NCBI GenBank assembly: GCA_018432315.1
Contig: JAHDLB010000008.1
Coordinates: 124,001-188,000, forward strand
Length of the DNA stretch: 64,000 nt
Reading direction: 5' to 3'
Source of the DNA: Anaerolineae bacterium
Lineage (GTDB): Bacteria > Chloroflexota > Anaerolineae > Aggregatilineales > Aggregatilineaceae
Position 1 is the stretch's first letter. Each line of letters opens with the position of its first letter. Below, piece after piece: positions 16,569 through 24,501 of the stretch. Made by a program: the position numbers and the translations under genes. The notes beneath the pieces were generated by a model. The model had not been told where the DNA came from. It made no database searches and saw only the letters and a program-made list of their open reading frames with translations.

Positions 16569-18668
16569 TCAGTTTTCGGGCGTGTCGCCCGCCACCAGCG
16601 AAACGGTGTGGTGCGTGCGGAACAGGCTGAAGACGTCCGGCTGGCCGGGCACGGACTTGAGCACGTTCTCGGACTGCATGATCGAGATCCACAGGTCCAG
16701 GTCGTCGCCGCTCATGTGATCCAGGTGCTCTTGCAGCGTCTCGACGTTGATGGGCTGGCGGCTTTCGTACAGCTCCAGCAGCACGCGGACGAAGTTGTTG
16801 CGCTCGGCCACCACTTCCTGGATGATCGGCGCGTCCTCGATCAACGAGATGCCCTTAGTCGTGTAGTCGCTCTGCGGGTTCTCGTATTCCTCGACCGTGA
16901 CCGCGCCCTCTTCCAGCAGTTCCTCGACGGCCTGCTGGAACGTGGTGCTGGGGTCGAAGGGGCGCAGGCGGCGGTGCAGGCTGCCCAACGGGCACCACGC
17001 AAAGCCGCGGAAGCTGGTGAACTGCTCGACGCTCACGATCACGCGGCGGATCATCTTGTCGACGTCGTCCCGCGTGACGCCCGGCAGCGGCTGTCCGGCG
17101 CTGGCGGTCCCGGTTTCGGCCAGCTTGATCACCGGGACGAGGTCCTCGGGATTGTGGCGGTGCGGGACCAGCTCGCGGGTGAGGATGCCCTCGCGCACCA
17201 GCGTATCGACCCACTCGGACCGCCAGGTATCGTTCGCGTTAAGGCCCGGCCCGGTCAGGCCGTGGTCCATGCCGATGCCCTTGAGCAGGAAGCCGTAGTT
17301 GACGTACTCCCAGCCGCGCACGTGCAGCGTATTGGCGACGCGATGCACGATCCGGTCGCGGATCAGCAGCGTCTTTTCGACGATCGGGCTGGCGTGGTTG
17401 AGGCGCACTTCGCCCGCTTCGGGATCGATCAGCAGCAGCCCGCGGCCCGCCGACTGGGTGATCAGGTCCTCGGCGCGGTCGGCGTTGGGCACGGCCCGCA
17501 CGTCGATCAGCCGGTCGACCAGGGCAGCGAGGGCCACGTCGTCGGTATCCGCCTCGTTGAGCATCTGGTCGAGTTGGAGGATCACGCTCGACCACTGTGA
17601 CGGGCGAAACTCCGGCTCGGTAATGTCGGCGCCGACGCGGGGCGCGGCGCTGATGCTCGCCGCGGCCAGGACGTCGGCATGGCGCTCGAGGTTGCAGAAA
17701 TCCTCGACGTACTCGACCGCCAGCGCGGGGTTGGATTCGACCAGCCGGCTGGTGCTGCCCCGCACGCCCCACACGATGACCTGTTTGTTGCGCGCGCGCA
17801 CGGCGCTGAAGACCTCGTTGAAGTCGCGGTCGCCGCTGGCGATGATGAACACGTCCGCGCTGTCGGTCTTCGCGCTGTCGTCGAGCACCTCTTTGGCGAT
17901 GCGCATGTCGGCGCTGTTCTTGCCGGGCAGGCTGAAGACCGGGTCGATATTGGCCCGCGCCAGCCGGCTGGGCACCTCGTCGGAGACTTCGCGCCCGGTC
18001 CGGTCGGTGAGGGGCGCCAGGCTGCCGCGCTGGCCCCACGGCGCGTAAGCCGCCATGTGGATCACCTGGCCGTGACTCTGGGCCTGGTGCAGCATGCCTT
18101 CCAGCAGCACGTCGATGTCCAGGATGTAGCCCTGCTCGCTGAGACTGATCGAAATGTTCTCGAAGTCGATGTACAGCGCGACGGTCTTGCTGGGGATGCC
18201 CAGGATCGACTCCAGGGGCTGGAAGATCACGCCTTCCAGGTCGGGCGGCGGTTCGTCGCCCCAGATGCGCACGCGCGCGCGGTCGGTCGTCTGGACGCGG
18301 TGCACGAGCGTGGAAATGTCGAGCTGGCTGGTGGCGATGATCAACTCATCGACCGACTCGGTGTCGAACGAGAAATAGTGCATTAGCAGGGCGTCCGTCA
18401 CGAATTTGCGATCGGGCACGTTGAAGAGGTCGTACCCTTCGCTGGCGAACACCTGCTGAACGCTCACGCCCGCGGTGCCGCTGGGCCGGCGATAGCGGTT
18501 CCAGTCCGCCACCGCCACCGCGACCAGCTCTTCCGGGCTGCCCAGCCCGGCAGCCAGGGAGGCGCTGTTCAACAACGCCGCGGCGACCGTGTGGATGTCC
18601 AAAGCCACCCCACGGCTCTCCAGGCGCTGGAGCAAATCGTCTACGTCTACAATCAGAAAAGCTGTCAT
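16569..18668 (-). CDS. Two-NYN-domain (LabA/PIN-like) RNase-family protein
   Basis: The 699 aa protein has an apparent tandem of NYN domains. The first (about residues 1-140: MTAFLIVDVDDLL, DRKFVTDAL, ELIIATSQLDIS, ARVRIWG) keeps the fold pattern but has diverged metal-site motifs. The second (about 165-335) is canonical, with ALYIDFENI, KNSADMRIAKEVL and IIASGDRDFNEVF supplying the acidic metal ligands, then VIVWG. The C-terminal half is probably several winged-helix units (for example FRGFAWCPLGSLHRRLRPF). NYN domains are PIN-like RNases; the target RNA is unknown. It ends just before the rpsO promoter and its upstream region is AT-richer. Confidence 0.78.
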   Translation of the reverse strand: MTAFLIVDVDDLLQRLESRGVALDIHTVAAALLNSASLAAGLGSPEELVAVAVADWNRYRRPSGTAGVSVQQVFASEGYDLFNVPDRKFVTDALLMHYFSFDTESVDELIIATSQLDISTLVHRVQTTDRARVRIWGDEPPPDLEGVIFQPLESILGIPSKTVALYIDFENISISLSEQGYILDIDVLLEGMLHQAQSHGQVIHMAAYAPWGQRGSLAPLTDRTGREVSDEVPSRLARANIDPVFSLPGKNSADMRIAKEVLDDSAKTDSADVFIIASGDRDFNEVFSAVRARNKQVIVWGVRGSTSRLVESNPALAVEYVEDFCNLERHADVLAAASISAAPRVGADITEPEFRPSQWSSVILQLDQMLNEADTDDVALAALVDRLIDVRAVPNADRAEDLITQSAGRGLLLIDPEAGEVRLNHASPIVEKTLLIRDRIVHRVANTLHVRGWEYVNYGFLLKGIGMDHGLTGPGLNANDTWRSEWVDTLVREGILTRELVPHRHNPEDLVPVIKLAETGTASAGQPLPGVTRDDVDKMIRRVIVSVEQFTSFRGFAWCPLGSLHRRLRPFDPSTTFQQAVEELLEEGAVTVEEYENPQSDYTTKGISLIEDAPIIQEVVAERNNFVRVLLELYESRQPINVETLQEHLDHMSGDDLDLWISIMQSENVLKSVPGQPDVFSLFRTHHTVSLVAGDTPEN

Positions 18669-19178
18669 CTGCAGCCGCTCTCAACAACCAAAAATCCCCT
18701 AGCGCAGTCAGCGGACGGCTATGGAGATGCGCGACGGGGCGTATGGCGGGTGCAGAGGTCTTGGGGCGAATTGGCCCAGCATACTCGTTTATGCGCCCGG
18801 TTTGTCGTGCGAAAGGCGCATCCTATCATCGTTTATGCGACGACCTGGGGAGTGCTGGGGTCGCTAACACAAAAATACTCTATTGGTCAGACGTACTTCA
18901 AAAGTGCATCGAAACCGCTTTTTGTGTCATTCCGAACTCTGACCAGACATACTGTCTACCCCAATTTCATTTTATCAGGCTAACGAGCATTAGCCAAGTC
19001 GCAATTTGCCAAACTGCATAAAGGTCGCTCGACAATGGTGCGTTTCGCGCGATTTTTCGCGCGCGAACCCGGCGCGCATCGCCTGCCGTGTTCGCCGTTC
19101 GTTGCGCCCCACGTTACAATAGAATCAACAGCAGAATCAAGGCCCACACACGCGTATCGTTAGGAAGGAAAACCCATC
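18669..19178. other. 510 bp divergent intergenic region, locally AT-rich
   Basis: No convincing gene is present; small frames lack ribosome binding sites and family resemblance. From about 18780 to 19030 the GC content falls clearly below the neighbours. The 11-mer TCGTTTATGCG occurs twice (about 18786 and 18830). A hairpin lies at 19044-19067 (TTCGCGCG/CGCGCGAA). TACAAT at 19116-19121 is a possible -10 for the AI-2E transporter, with no good -35. It probably holds the divergent promoters of the NYN gene and the transporter; a small RNA cannot be excluded. Confidence 0.5.
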
Positions 19179-20513
19179 GTGGCAAGCAAGGTGCCCTCTG
19201 TCACCAGCCCACCCTGGAGCCTGGCTACCAAGCGGATCGTGACCCTGGTCGTATTGGGGCTGATCCTGTTGGTCGCCCGGCAGGTCGGCGCTATCACCTG
19301 GACGGCGATCGCGATCGCGGTGCTGCTGGCGTACCTGCTCGCGCCCGTGGTCACTTTCTTCGAGCGCCGCCTGTCGTTCATCGGGTCCTACGAAGTGCGC
19401 CGCACGTTGAGCGTGGTGCTGACCTGGCTGTTGGTGCTGGGCGTGTTCGGCCTGTTGATCGGGCTGGTCGTGCCCGCGACGCTGGTCCAGCTTCGCCAGC
19501 TCGCCGACGATCTGCCCGATCTGGTCGAGAGCACCCAGCAGGACCTGGAAAACCTGCTCAACAAGCCGATCACGATCGGCGGCGCAACGGTGGTCCCGTG
19601 GGAAGAGTTGAGCCGCATGCTGGGCACCGGGCAGGACGACGCCGAAGGCGCGGGGCTCACCGCCAGCCTGCAAGATACGATTCTCTCGCTGGCCGATCCT
19701 GCGCTCGGCGTGCTGGGCGGCGCGGTGTCGATCCTGGTGGCGTCAGTCTTCGCGCTGATCATGCTGTTCTACCTGATGCGCGACGGGCCGCTTTTCTCCG
19801 ACTACGTGATCAGCGGCATCCCGGACAGCTACCAGGGCGACGTGCGGCGCATGATCCACGAGCTGGGGAAGATCTGGAACGCGTACCTGCGTGGGCAGCT
19901 TCTGCTGTGCATCGCCGTCGGCACGGCGACGTACTTCGCGGCGCTGATCCTGGGGCTGCCCCAACCGCTGGTGCTGGGCCTCGTCGCCGGGTTTCTGGAG
20001 TTCATCCCGAACCTGGGACCGACGCTCGCCCAGATTCCGGCGGTGCTGTTCGCGCTCACGACGTCCAGCTCGACGATCAGCGGGCTGGATGCCGGCCTGA
20101 TGTACGCGGTCATCGTGTCCCTGACGTATATCGGCATCCAACAACTGGAAGCGATCTTCCTGGTGCCGCGCATTCTGGGCCACAGCCTGAACCTGCACCC
20201 GTTCGTCGTCCTGGTGGCGATTTTGATCGGGTCGAACCTGGCCGGGGTGTTGGGCGTGGTCCTGGCGGCGCCCATGGTGGCGACCATCCGCCTGTTTGGG
20301 CGCTACCTGCGCGGGAAACTGCTCGACGAGGAGTTGTTCCCCGCGCTGCCCGTCGTGCCGGCCCAGCAGACCAGCCTGATCTTCCGCGTGATGCGGTACT
20401 GGCTGAGCAAGCGATTCCCGACCATGCCGGTGGAAGTGGCCGATCCGCCGCCCAGCGATCTCGTGCCGGAGCCCGGCGACCAGCGGTCCGACGTCTCGGA
20501 ATGGGCGCTGTAG
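19179..20513 (+). CDS. AI-2E family transporter (TqsA/PerM-type membrane protein)
   Basis: The 444 aa protein has the AI-2E transporter layout. Two N-terminal membrane segments (IVTLVVLGLILLVARQVGA, then AIAIAVLLAYLLAPVVTFFERR) are followed by a third, a soluble helical part (about residues 110-180), and several C-terminal segments. Conserved features are GQLLLCIAVGTATYFA, GFLEFIPNLGPTLAQIPAVLFAL and a P-rich late core. The family exports or conducts small molecules; AI-2 itself is only one proposed substrate. The GTG start follows AGGAAGGA (19162-19169). Confidence 0.9.
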   Translation: MASKVPSVTSPPWSLATKRIVTLVVLGLILLVARQVGAITWTAIAIAVLLAYLLAPVVTFFERRLSFIGSYEVRRTLSVVLTWLLVLGVFGLLIGLVVPATLVQLRQLADDLPDLVESTQQDLENLLNKPITIGGATVVPWEELSRMLGTGQDDAEGAGLTASLQDTILSLADPALGVLGGAVSILVASVFALIMLFYLMRDGPLFSDYVISGIPDSYQGDVRRMIHELGKIWNAYLRGQLLLCIAVGTATYFAALILGLPQPLVLGLVAGFLEFIPNLGPTLAQIPAVLFALTTSSSTISGLDAGLMYAVIVSLTYIGIQQLEAIFLVPRILGHSLNLHPFVVLVAILIGSNLAGVLGVVLAAPMVATIRLFGRYLRGKLLDEELFPALPVVPAQQTSLIFRVMRYWLSKRFPTMPVEVADPPPSDLVPEPGDQRSDVSEWAL

Positions 20514-20559
20514 CGCGCCGCTTGCCCGGCGCAGATCGCACAACTCAGGAGGCTCTCCC

Positions 20560-20883
20560 GTGGATTTCTGGCGACGCATGATGGACGACGATCACTTGCC
20601 AGAGCGCCAGCCCCCGGAGCCGCTCAGTGACGAGCGGATCACGGCTGGCTACCGGATGTATTGGACCAAGACGGCCTATGCGTGGGACGCGGGCCGGCGG
20701 AAGCACATCGCGGGCCACCTGGCGGCTGTCTTCGAGTCGCCCGGCTTCGAGGATAACCTGCTCGAACGGCGTTTTCGCGTGCCGGACCTGGACGATCAGG
20801 CCCACAGCGGCGCGTCGCTGCAAGCGCTGGCCGAGGTGTTACGCGCTCTGGACATTTTCGACCATGAAGAGGACAATGAGTGA
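20560..20883 (+). CDS. Hypothetical protein, 107 aa
   Basis: The GTG at 20560 sits 7 bp after a strong AGGAGG (20547-20552). The protein is soluble, charged and probably helical (YRMYWTKTAYAWDAGRRKHIAGHL), with an acidic C-terminal DHEEDNE. I do not recognise a family. It is 46 bp after the AI-2E transporter and 39 bp before the next small gene, so the three may form one unit. Confidence 0.68.
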   Translation: MDFWRRMMDDDHLPERQPPEPLSDERITAGYRMYWTKTAYAWDAGRRKHIAGHLAAVFESPGFEDNLLERRFRVPDLDDQAHSGASLQALAEVLRALDIFDHEEDNE

Positions 20884-20922
20884 ACCGATCCTGAATGTTG
20901 CAGCAAGGAGACACACTGCCCG

Positions 20923-21231
20923 ATGAACGATAACGATCTGCCGGAGATTCCGGTCGAGACGCTAGCCGAAACCGAGAACTATGTCGTCTGGTCGGCAGAG
21001 GAACCCGACGGCGAAACCACGTATCACGTCGAGCTGGGCCCGGTGACGGTCCATTTCTTTGGTGAAGAGTGGGAAGACTTCACCGACCAGATTTTCGAGG
21101 CGGGCCGCGAGCCTGAGATGGAAGGCGACGAGGATGAGCAGAGCATCGAGGTCGAGCTCGACTGGGGCTCGCTGTACTTCACGCGCGAAGAGTGGCAGGA
21201 ATTCTTCTCCTTGATCGAGCAGGCCGGCTGA
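20923..21231 (+). CDS. Hypothetical acidic protein, 102 aa
   Basis: The AAGGAG site (20905-20910) precedes the ATG at 20923. The protein is strongly acidic, with many Asp/Glu and few basic residues. It contains two similar FGEEWEDF / TREEWQEFF helices after beta strands (about residues 45 and 88), suggesting an internal duplication. No family is recognised. The next downstream element is a strong hairpin at 21267. Confidence 0.68.
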   Translation: MNDNDLPEIPVETLAETENYVVWSAEEPDGETTYHVELGPVTVHFFGEEWEDFTDQIFEAGREPEMEGDEDEQSIEVELDWGSLYFTREEWQEFFSLIEQAG

Positions 21232-21266
21232 GCCGTCGGTGGGTGTGTGAGATTCGGTTAACTGCG

Positions 21267-21291
21267 GACCGGCGGCCCCAGGCCGCCGGTC
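21267..21291 (+). terminator. Perfect 11 bp hairpin, terminator-like but without U run
   Basis: GACCGGCGGCC (21267-21277) and GGCCGCCGGTC (21281-21291) form a perfect 11 bp stem with a 3 nt loop. The bases after it are GTGTGAATGG, so there is no U tract. It may be a transcript-end stabiliser or a pause structure rather than an intrinsic terminator. Confidence 0.45.
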
Positions 21292-21297
21292 GTGTGA

Positions 21298-21516
21298 ATG
21301 GAGCCGGTTGTGGAATTTGCCACGCTGCTTGATTGGTTCATCTTCATCGGTGGGATCGTGGGGTGCATCGGGACGCTGCGCGGATCGAAATTCTTCCTGG
21401 ACGAGAGCCGCATGCAAACCCTGGTCGAGCGGATCGGCGCGCGCAACGTGCGGCTGATCGCCGCAGCGGCATACGCGATGCTGGCCGCCATCGCCGGGCG
21501 GAATTTGTTCGGATGA
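21298..21516 (+). CDS. Hypothetical small membrane protein, 72 aa
   Basis: The frame encodes a hydrophobic stretch at about residues 9-27 (LLDWFIFIGGIVGCIGTL) and a second weaker one near the C terminus (LIAAAAYAMLAAIAG). No clear ribosome binding site precedes the ATG at 21298, which starts only 6 bp after the strong hairpin; a GTG at 21310 is an alternative start. High third-position GC supports coding. Function is unknown. Confidence 0.5.
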   Translation: MEPVVEFATLLDWFIFIGGIVGCIGTLRGSKFFLDESRMQTLVERIGARNVRLIAAAAYAMLAAIAGRNLFG

Positions 21517-21553
21517 CCGCTCGCCGCGCCATCGCCGGGCCGAGGCGGCCAGC

Positions 21554-22399
21554 TCAATAGGGCAGGTTGTCGACGTCGCGCCGCTCGCGGCTGCGCCGGA
21601 TGATGTCGTCCACGCGCGATTCCAGGTCCGACGGTTCATCGACCGGGCGAGCGGTCCGCCGCGGGCGGGCCGCTGGCCGCGATGGCTGGCCGGGCCGGGG
21701 TGCGGACGGCGCCACTGCCGGGTTGTTCCAGACCGGGTCGTACCGTTCTGGCGGCGCGGGCGGGACCTGTGCGGCAGGTTGGCCCTGGGCGTTGTACCCC
21801 GCGCTGGCCGGATCGGCGGACGGCCAGCTCCCGCTGCTTCCGGTGGCGTACCCGGCGCTGGCCTGGTTGGCCGGCTGCCAGCTCCCGCCGCTGCCGCCGG
21901 CGGCGTAGCCGGCGCTGTAGTCCTCCTGACCGGCGGGCGGCACGTAGCCGACGCTGTAATCCTCCTGCACGGCGCGCGGAATGTAGGACGGCGCGCCCTG
22001 CGCGCCGGGTCGCTCGGGGCGCTGGCCGGTCGTGGTGCTGATCGTGGGGAAGTTGATGTGGCGCAGGACGACGGCCACGCCCATCGACACCAGCGCGATG
22101 CCCATGTACACCCACAGATCGATCTGGAGGCCCTCGCCATCGTTGAGCGCGCTGGTGAAGGCGCCGAGGATCTCGATGACGCTGAAGACCGCCATCCAGA
22201 TTCCGGCGACCCACAGGGTCAGCGAGGTATGCCAGCCGCGGCTGCGCTGGTAGATGGCGGAGCTGAGCAGGATGATGCCGAGCACCATCACGATCAGCCA
22301 GACGTAGCCTAACAGGTGTGTGACCAGGGCAAACCCCAGCCAGATGATCACCGCGGCCCAGGTCAGGGCTTCAATGCTGCGTTCGGCCTTACTCTTCAC
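21554..22399 (-). CDS. Membrane protein with Gly/Ser/Tyr/Pro-rich cytoplasmic tail
   Basis: The 281 aa protein has four hydrophobic segments in the first 125 residues (WAAVIIWLGFALV, YVWLIVMVLGIILL, a middle segment and WVYMGIALVSMGVAVVL). A low-complexity region (about residues 130-235) follows, with repeated DYSxGY and SAGY units and PPAPPE runs. The end is basic-acidic (VDEPSDLESRVDDIIRRSRERR). I chose the GTG at 22399 because GGAAGGAG lies at the right distance; a longer frame upstream has no such site. No family is recognised; similar 2TM-like proteins with disordered tails are common in Chloroflexota (inference). Confidence 0.7.
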   Translation of the reverse strand: MKSKAERSIEALTWAAVIIWLGFALVTHLLGYVWLIVMVLGIILLSSAIYQRSRGWHTSLTLWVAGIWMAVFSVIEILGAFTSALNDGEGLQIDLWVYMGIALVSMGVAVVLRHINFPTISTTTGQRPERPGAQGAPSYIPRAVQEDYSVGYVPPAGQEDYSAGYAAGGSGGSWQPANQASAGYATGSSGSWPSADPASAGYNAQGQPAAQVPPAPPERYDPVWNNPAVAPSAPRPGQPSRPAARPRRTARPVDEPSDLESRVDDIIRRSRERRDVDNLPY

Positions 22400-22582
22400 G
22401 ATACTCGCTCCTTCCCACTTTGCCCCCCAGGTGCCGGCCAAACCGGAACTTAACCTTACCTTCAATTATCACGCGGTCAGGTGCTCGTGGCAAGCATTTG
22501 CTTTGACTTTACCACGAACTGGGGTCATAATTCCAGGTTACTATCCATTACAATGCCAGGCATAACAGAGGGGCGCCCCCGC

Positions 22583-23131
22583 ATGGAATCACCGCGCAAA
22601 CCATTACGCCAGGAATGGCTGACCTGGGCCGACGTCGAAAAACTGGTTGACGTGCTGCTGCCGCAGCTTCGCGACGCGGGGCGTTTCGACGAGATGGTGA
22701 TGATCACGCGGGGCGGCATCGTCCCTGGCGGCCTGCTGAGCGAGGCGCTGGAGATCAGCAGCGTGCTGATCGCGGCGGTCGATTTTCCGCACGCGGTCGG
22801 TCATGGCGACAAAGCCAGCCTGTTCGTCTGGCCCTCGTTCTTGCAGTTCCCCGAAGACGACCTGCTGGCCGACAAGCGCATCCTGATCGTGGATGACGTG
22901 TGGGGCAGCGGGCGCACCAGCACGGCGGTCAAAAGCCGCTGCCAGTCGGCGGGCGCCACGGCGTTCACCTGCGTGTTCCACTTCAACCCCTACCGGTCGC
23001 TGTTCGGCAAAGCCGAGCCGGATTTCTACGGCGCGATCACCGACGCGTATATCATTTATCCGTGGGAAATCGATCGCGGCCTGCATGGCATCCCGGCGGA
23101 CGTGCCGGGCGGCCAGCCGGACGCGAACTAA
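22583..23131 (+). CDS. Phosphoribosyltransferase family protein
   Basis: The 182 aa protein has the PRPP-binding motif of type I phosphoribosyltransferases as RILIVDDVWGSGRTSTAV (about residue 95), and an upstream MVMITRGGIVPGGLLSEAL loop. It resembles the xanthine/hypoxanthine-type or YdhG-like COG2236 group. The base used is not identifiable. I start at the ATG at 22583 because GAGGGG precedes it; in-frame codons further upstream (22553, 22481) encode residues with no family resemblance. Its last 4 bp overlap the end of the convergent DUF402 gene. Confidence 0.85.
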   Translation: MESPRKPLRQEWLTWADVEKLVDVLLPQLRDAGRFDEMVMITRGGIVPGGLLSEALEISSVLIAAVDFPHAVGHGDKASLFVWPSFLQFPEDDLLADKRILIVDDVWGSGRTSTAVKSRCQSAGATAFTCVFHFNPYRSLFGKAEPDFYGAITDAYIIYPWEIDRGLHGIPADVPGGQPDAN

Positions 23132-23634
23132 CCGGGGCGGCGACCGTCGAACGGCGCGCGGCGCGCCCGCCAGTGGGCCAGGATGTCGTCCACGGCCCGG
23201 CGCGCGGCCTGTTGAACGTCCGGCGGATAGCCGAACAGGGTGGTGTGCTCGGCAAACTCGTCCGCATCGAGCACCCTGACCTGCCCGTCCAGGCCGATCC
23301 GCACGTCGAGGTCCAGGTCCACGAAGCGGAGCGTCTGGCCGGACACCTCCGGCGGCAGCCCCACGTTGCAGTAGAAGTGTGACAGGCGCCCATCGTCGCC
23401 GTAGTTCAGATAGACGTTGTACCAGCGATCGCGCCAGAAGACCAGGTCCGAAGGCTGGGTGATGGGGAACTGCTGGTCCAGGGTGACGTGGTTGATCTGG
23501 TCGCCGGCCCGGGTGCGAAACCACAGGCGCGCGCCATCGTCATCCAGCAGGTGGGCGGGCAGGCTGATGTGCAGGCGCCGGTCGAATTTCAGCGCCTCGA
23601 TGTGCCATGCGGGTGAAGACTCGGCCAACAACAA
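23128..23634 (-). CDS. DUF402 domain protein
   Basis: The 168 aa protein shows the DUF402/FomD-like barrel. Key segments are FPITQPSDLVFWRDRWYNVYLNY-like core, HFYCNVGLPPEVS, then FVDLDLDVRI and DADEFAEH near residue 130. Relatives include nucleotide phosphohydrolases and RNase-linked proteins, so a metal-dependent phosphatase role is possible. No ATG or GTG is near the N terminus; three consecutive TTG codons (23634, 23631, 23628) offer the only start, with CGAGG just upstream. The start region overlaps the infA terminator. Confidence 0.78.
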   Translation of the reverse strand: MLLAESSPAWHIEALKFDRRLHISLPAHLLDDDGARLWFRTRAGDQINHVTLDQQFPITQPSDLVFWRDRWYNVYLNYGDDGRLSHFYCNVGLPPEVSGQTLRFVDLDLDVRIGLDGQVRVLDADEFAEHTTLFGYPPDVQQAARRAVDDILAHWRARRAPFDGRRPG

Positions 23635-23657
23635 AAAACCTCGTTGAGGGAAGAGGT
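23633..23657 (-). terminator. Probable infA terminator
   Basis: On the minus strand a 5 bp stem (ACCTC 23653-23657 and GAGGT 23638-23642) with a 10 nt loop is followed by six U residues. The stem is short, so termination may be partial. Its U run abuts the TTG start codons of the DUF402 gene. Confidence 0.5.
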
Positions 23658-23687
23658 AACCGGTTTTCGTGGCGAGACTGCCGGAGT

Positions 23688-23945
23688 TTATACGTCGTCT
23701 TCGGGAGACGAGCTGCTGCGCTTCTTATAGCGGTAGGTGATACGCCCGCGAGTGAGATCGTAGGGCGTCAGCTCGACCCGAACCCGGTCGCCGAGCAAGA
23801 TGCGAATGTAGTACTTCCGCATTTTGCCGGAGAGATAGGCCAACACCTTGTGGCCGTTTTCCAGCTCTACCATGAATTGAGTATTGGGAAGGGCCTCGAC
23901 TACGGTGCCCTCCATCTCAATTTTTTCTTCGGCGCGTTTTGCCAT
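23688..23945 (-). CDS. infA: Translation initiation factor IF-1
   Basis: The 85 aa protein is IF-1, an OB-fold factor that binds the ribosomal A site. Diagnostic parts are [59 protein letters not shown]. Standard IF-1 ends at about 72 residues after the YR(Y/F)K region; here it continues with [11 protein letters not shown], a short Ser/acidic tail. The ATG at 23945 begins MAKRAEEK. It lies on the minus strand within a translation gene block (rpsU, two S1 proteins) and is separated from rpsU by the 141 bp repeat. Confidence 0.93.
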   Translation of the reverse strand: MAKRAEEKIEMEGTVVEALPNTQFMVELENGHKVLAYLSGKMRKYYIRILLGDRVRVELTPYDLTRGRITYRYKKRSSSSPEDDV

Positions 23946-23989
23946 CAGTGTTTGTCGCTTCTGTCTCTGTGCTGTCGAATGATACACTC

Positions 23990-24130
23990 AGAGACCGTTT
24001 GAGAACCCCATCCCCGCGAACCCTTCGGGTCCGCTTCCCTTCCCCAACGAGGGGGAAAGGTGAAAAAGAGGAGGTTCGTCCCATTGAGTGCACTGCCAGC
24101 GAGAATAAGAGTACTTCTCGAATGGTCTTT
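23990..24130. repeat. 141 bp dispersed repeat, copy A, with imperfect terminal inverted repeats
   Basis: This sequence is found again at 62454-62594. The first about 100 bp are almost identical between copies; the last 40 bp diverge more. The ends are imperfect inverted repeats (AGAGACCGTTTGAGAA and the complement of TTCTCGAATGGTCTTT, 13 of 16 match in this copy). The interior has a hairpin (CCTTCCCC/GGGGGAAAGG). It contains no gene and sits between infA and rpsU. The form is that of a MITE or REP-like element. Confidence 0.75.
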
Positions 24131-24198
24131 AACAGCGCGGGGGAGAGAAAGCGCGAGCCGTCTCTGATCCCCGGCGCTGGTCAAATCCGTGTTGCGTC

Positions 24199-24393
24199 TT
24201 AGCTGGTTTTGCGCTGCTTGCGGCGCGCACGGCGGATCGCTTTTTTCTTCTGGATGCGGCGCAGCTCGCTCTTGGAGACATACCACCGCTTGCGGCGGAC
24301 GGTGCTCAGGATGCCGTCTTTCGCGACCTGCTTGCGGAAGCGCTTGAGCAGTTGTTCCTGAGACTCGCCGCTTTGAAGCTCAACATGTGCCAT
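24199..24393 (-). CDS. rpsU: 30S ribosomal protein S21
   Basis: The 64 aa, strongly basic protein starts MAHVELQSGESQEQLLKRFRKQ and contains DGILSTVRRKRWYVSKSELRR and an RRARRKQRK tail, as expected for S21. It acts in translation initiation on the 30S subunit. The ATG follows GGAAAGG. A gap of 108 bp containing an S1-gene terminator lies upstream of it, so it needs its own promoter, which I could not place with confidence. Confidence 0.93.
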   Translation of the reverse strand: MAHVELQSGESQEQLLKRFRKQVAKDGILSTVRRKRWYVSKSELRRIQKKKAIRRARRKQRKTS

Positions 24394-24438
24394 TCAGTGT
24401 CACCACCTTTCCGTAAGCCTGGACAAACCCGAACGTTC

Positions 24439-24474
24439 AAAAAGAAGGGCAGGTTGCCCAATTAGAACCTGCCC
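24439..24474 (-). terminator. Intrinsic terminator of the first S1 gene
   Basis: On the minus strand GGGCAGGTT (24466-24474) pairs perfectly with AACCTGCCC (24447-24455) across a 10 nt loop, followed by TTCTTTTTG. It lies 27 bp beyond the stop of the first S1 gene. Confidence 0.92.
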
Positions 24475-24501
24475 GTTCATGATTCGCGTCGCTGTCAGAT
24501 A

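Noticed and set aside
18591-18983. 130 aa plus-strand frame overlapping the NYN gene start and the AT-rich gap
   Set aside because: It overlaps a well-supported gene on the other strand, lacks a ribosome binding site and has no family resemblance.
22481-22582. N-terminal extension of the phosphoribosyltransferase
   Set aside because: The extra residues do not resemble the family, and GAGGGG sits in front of the ATG at 22583.
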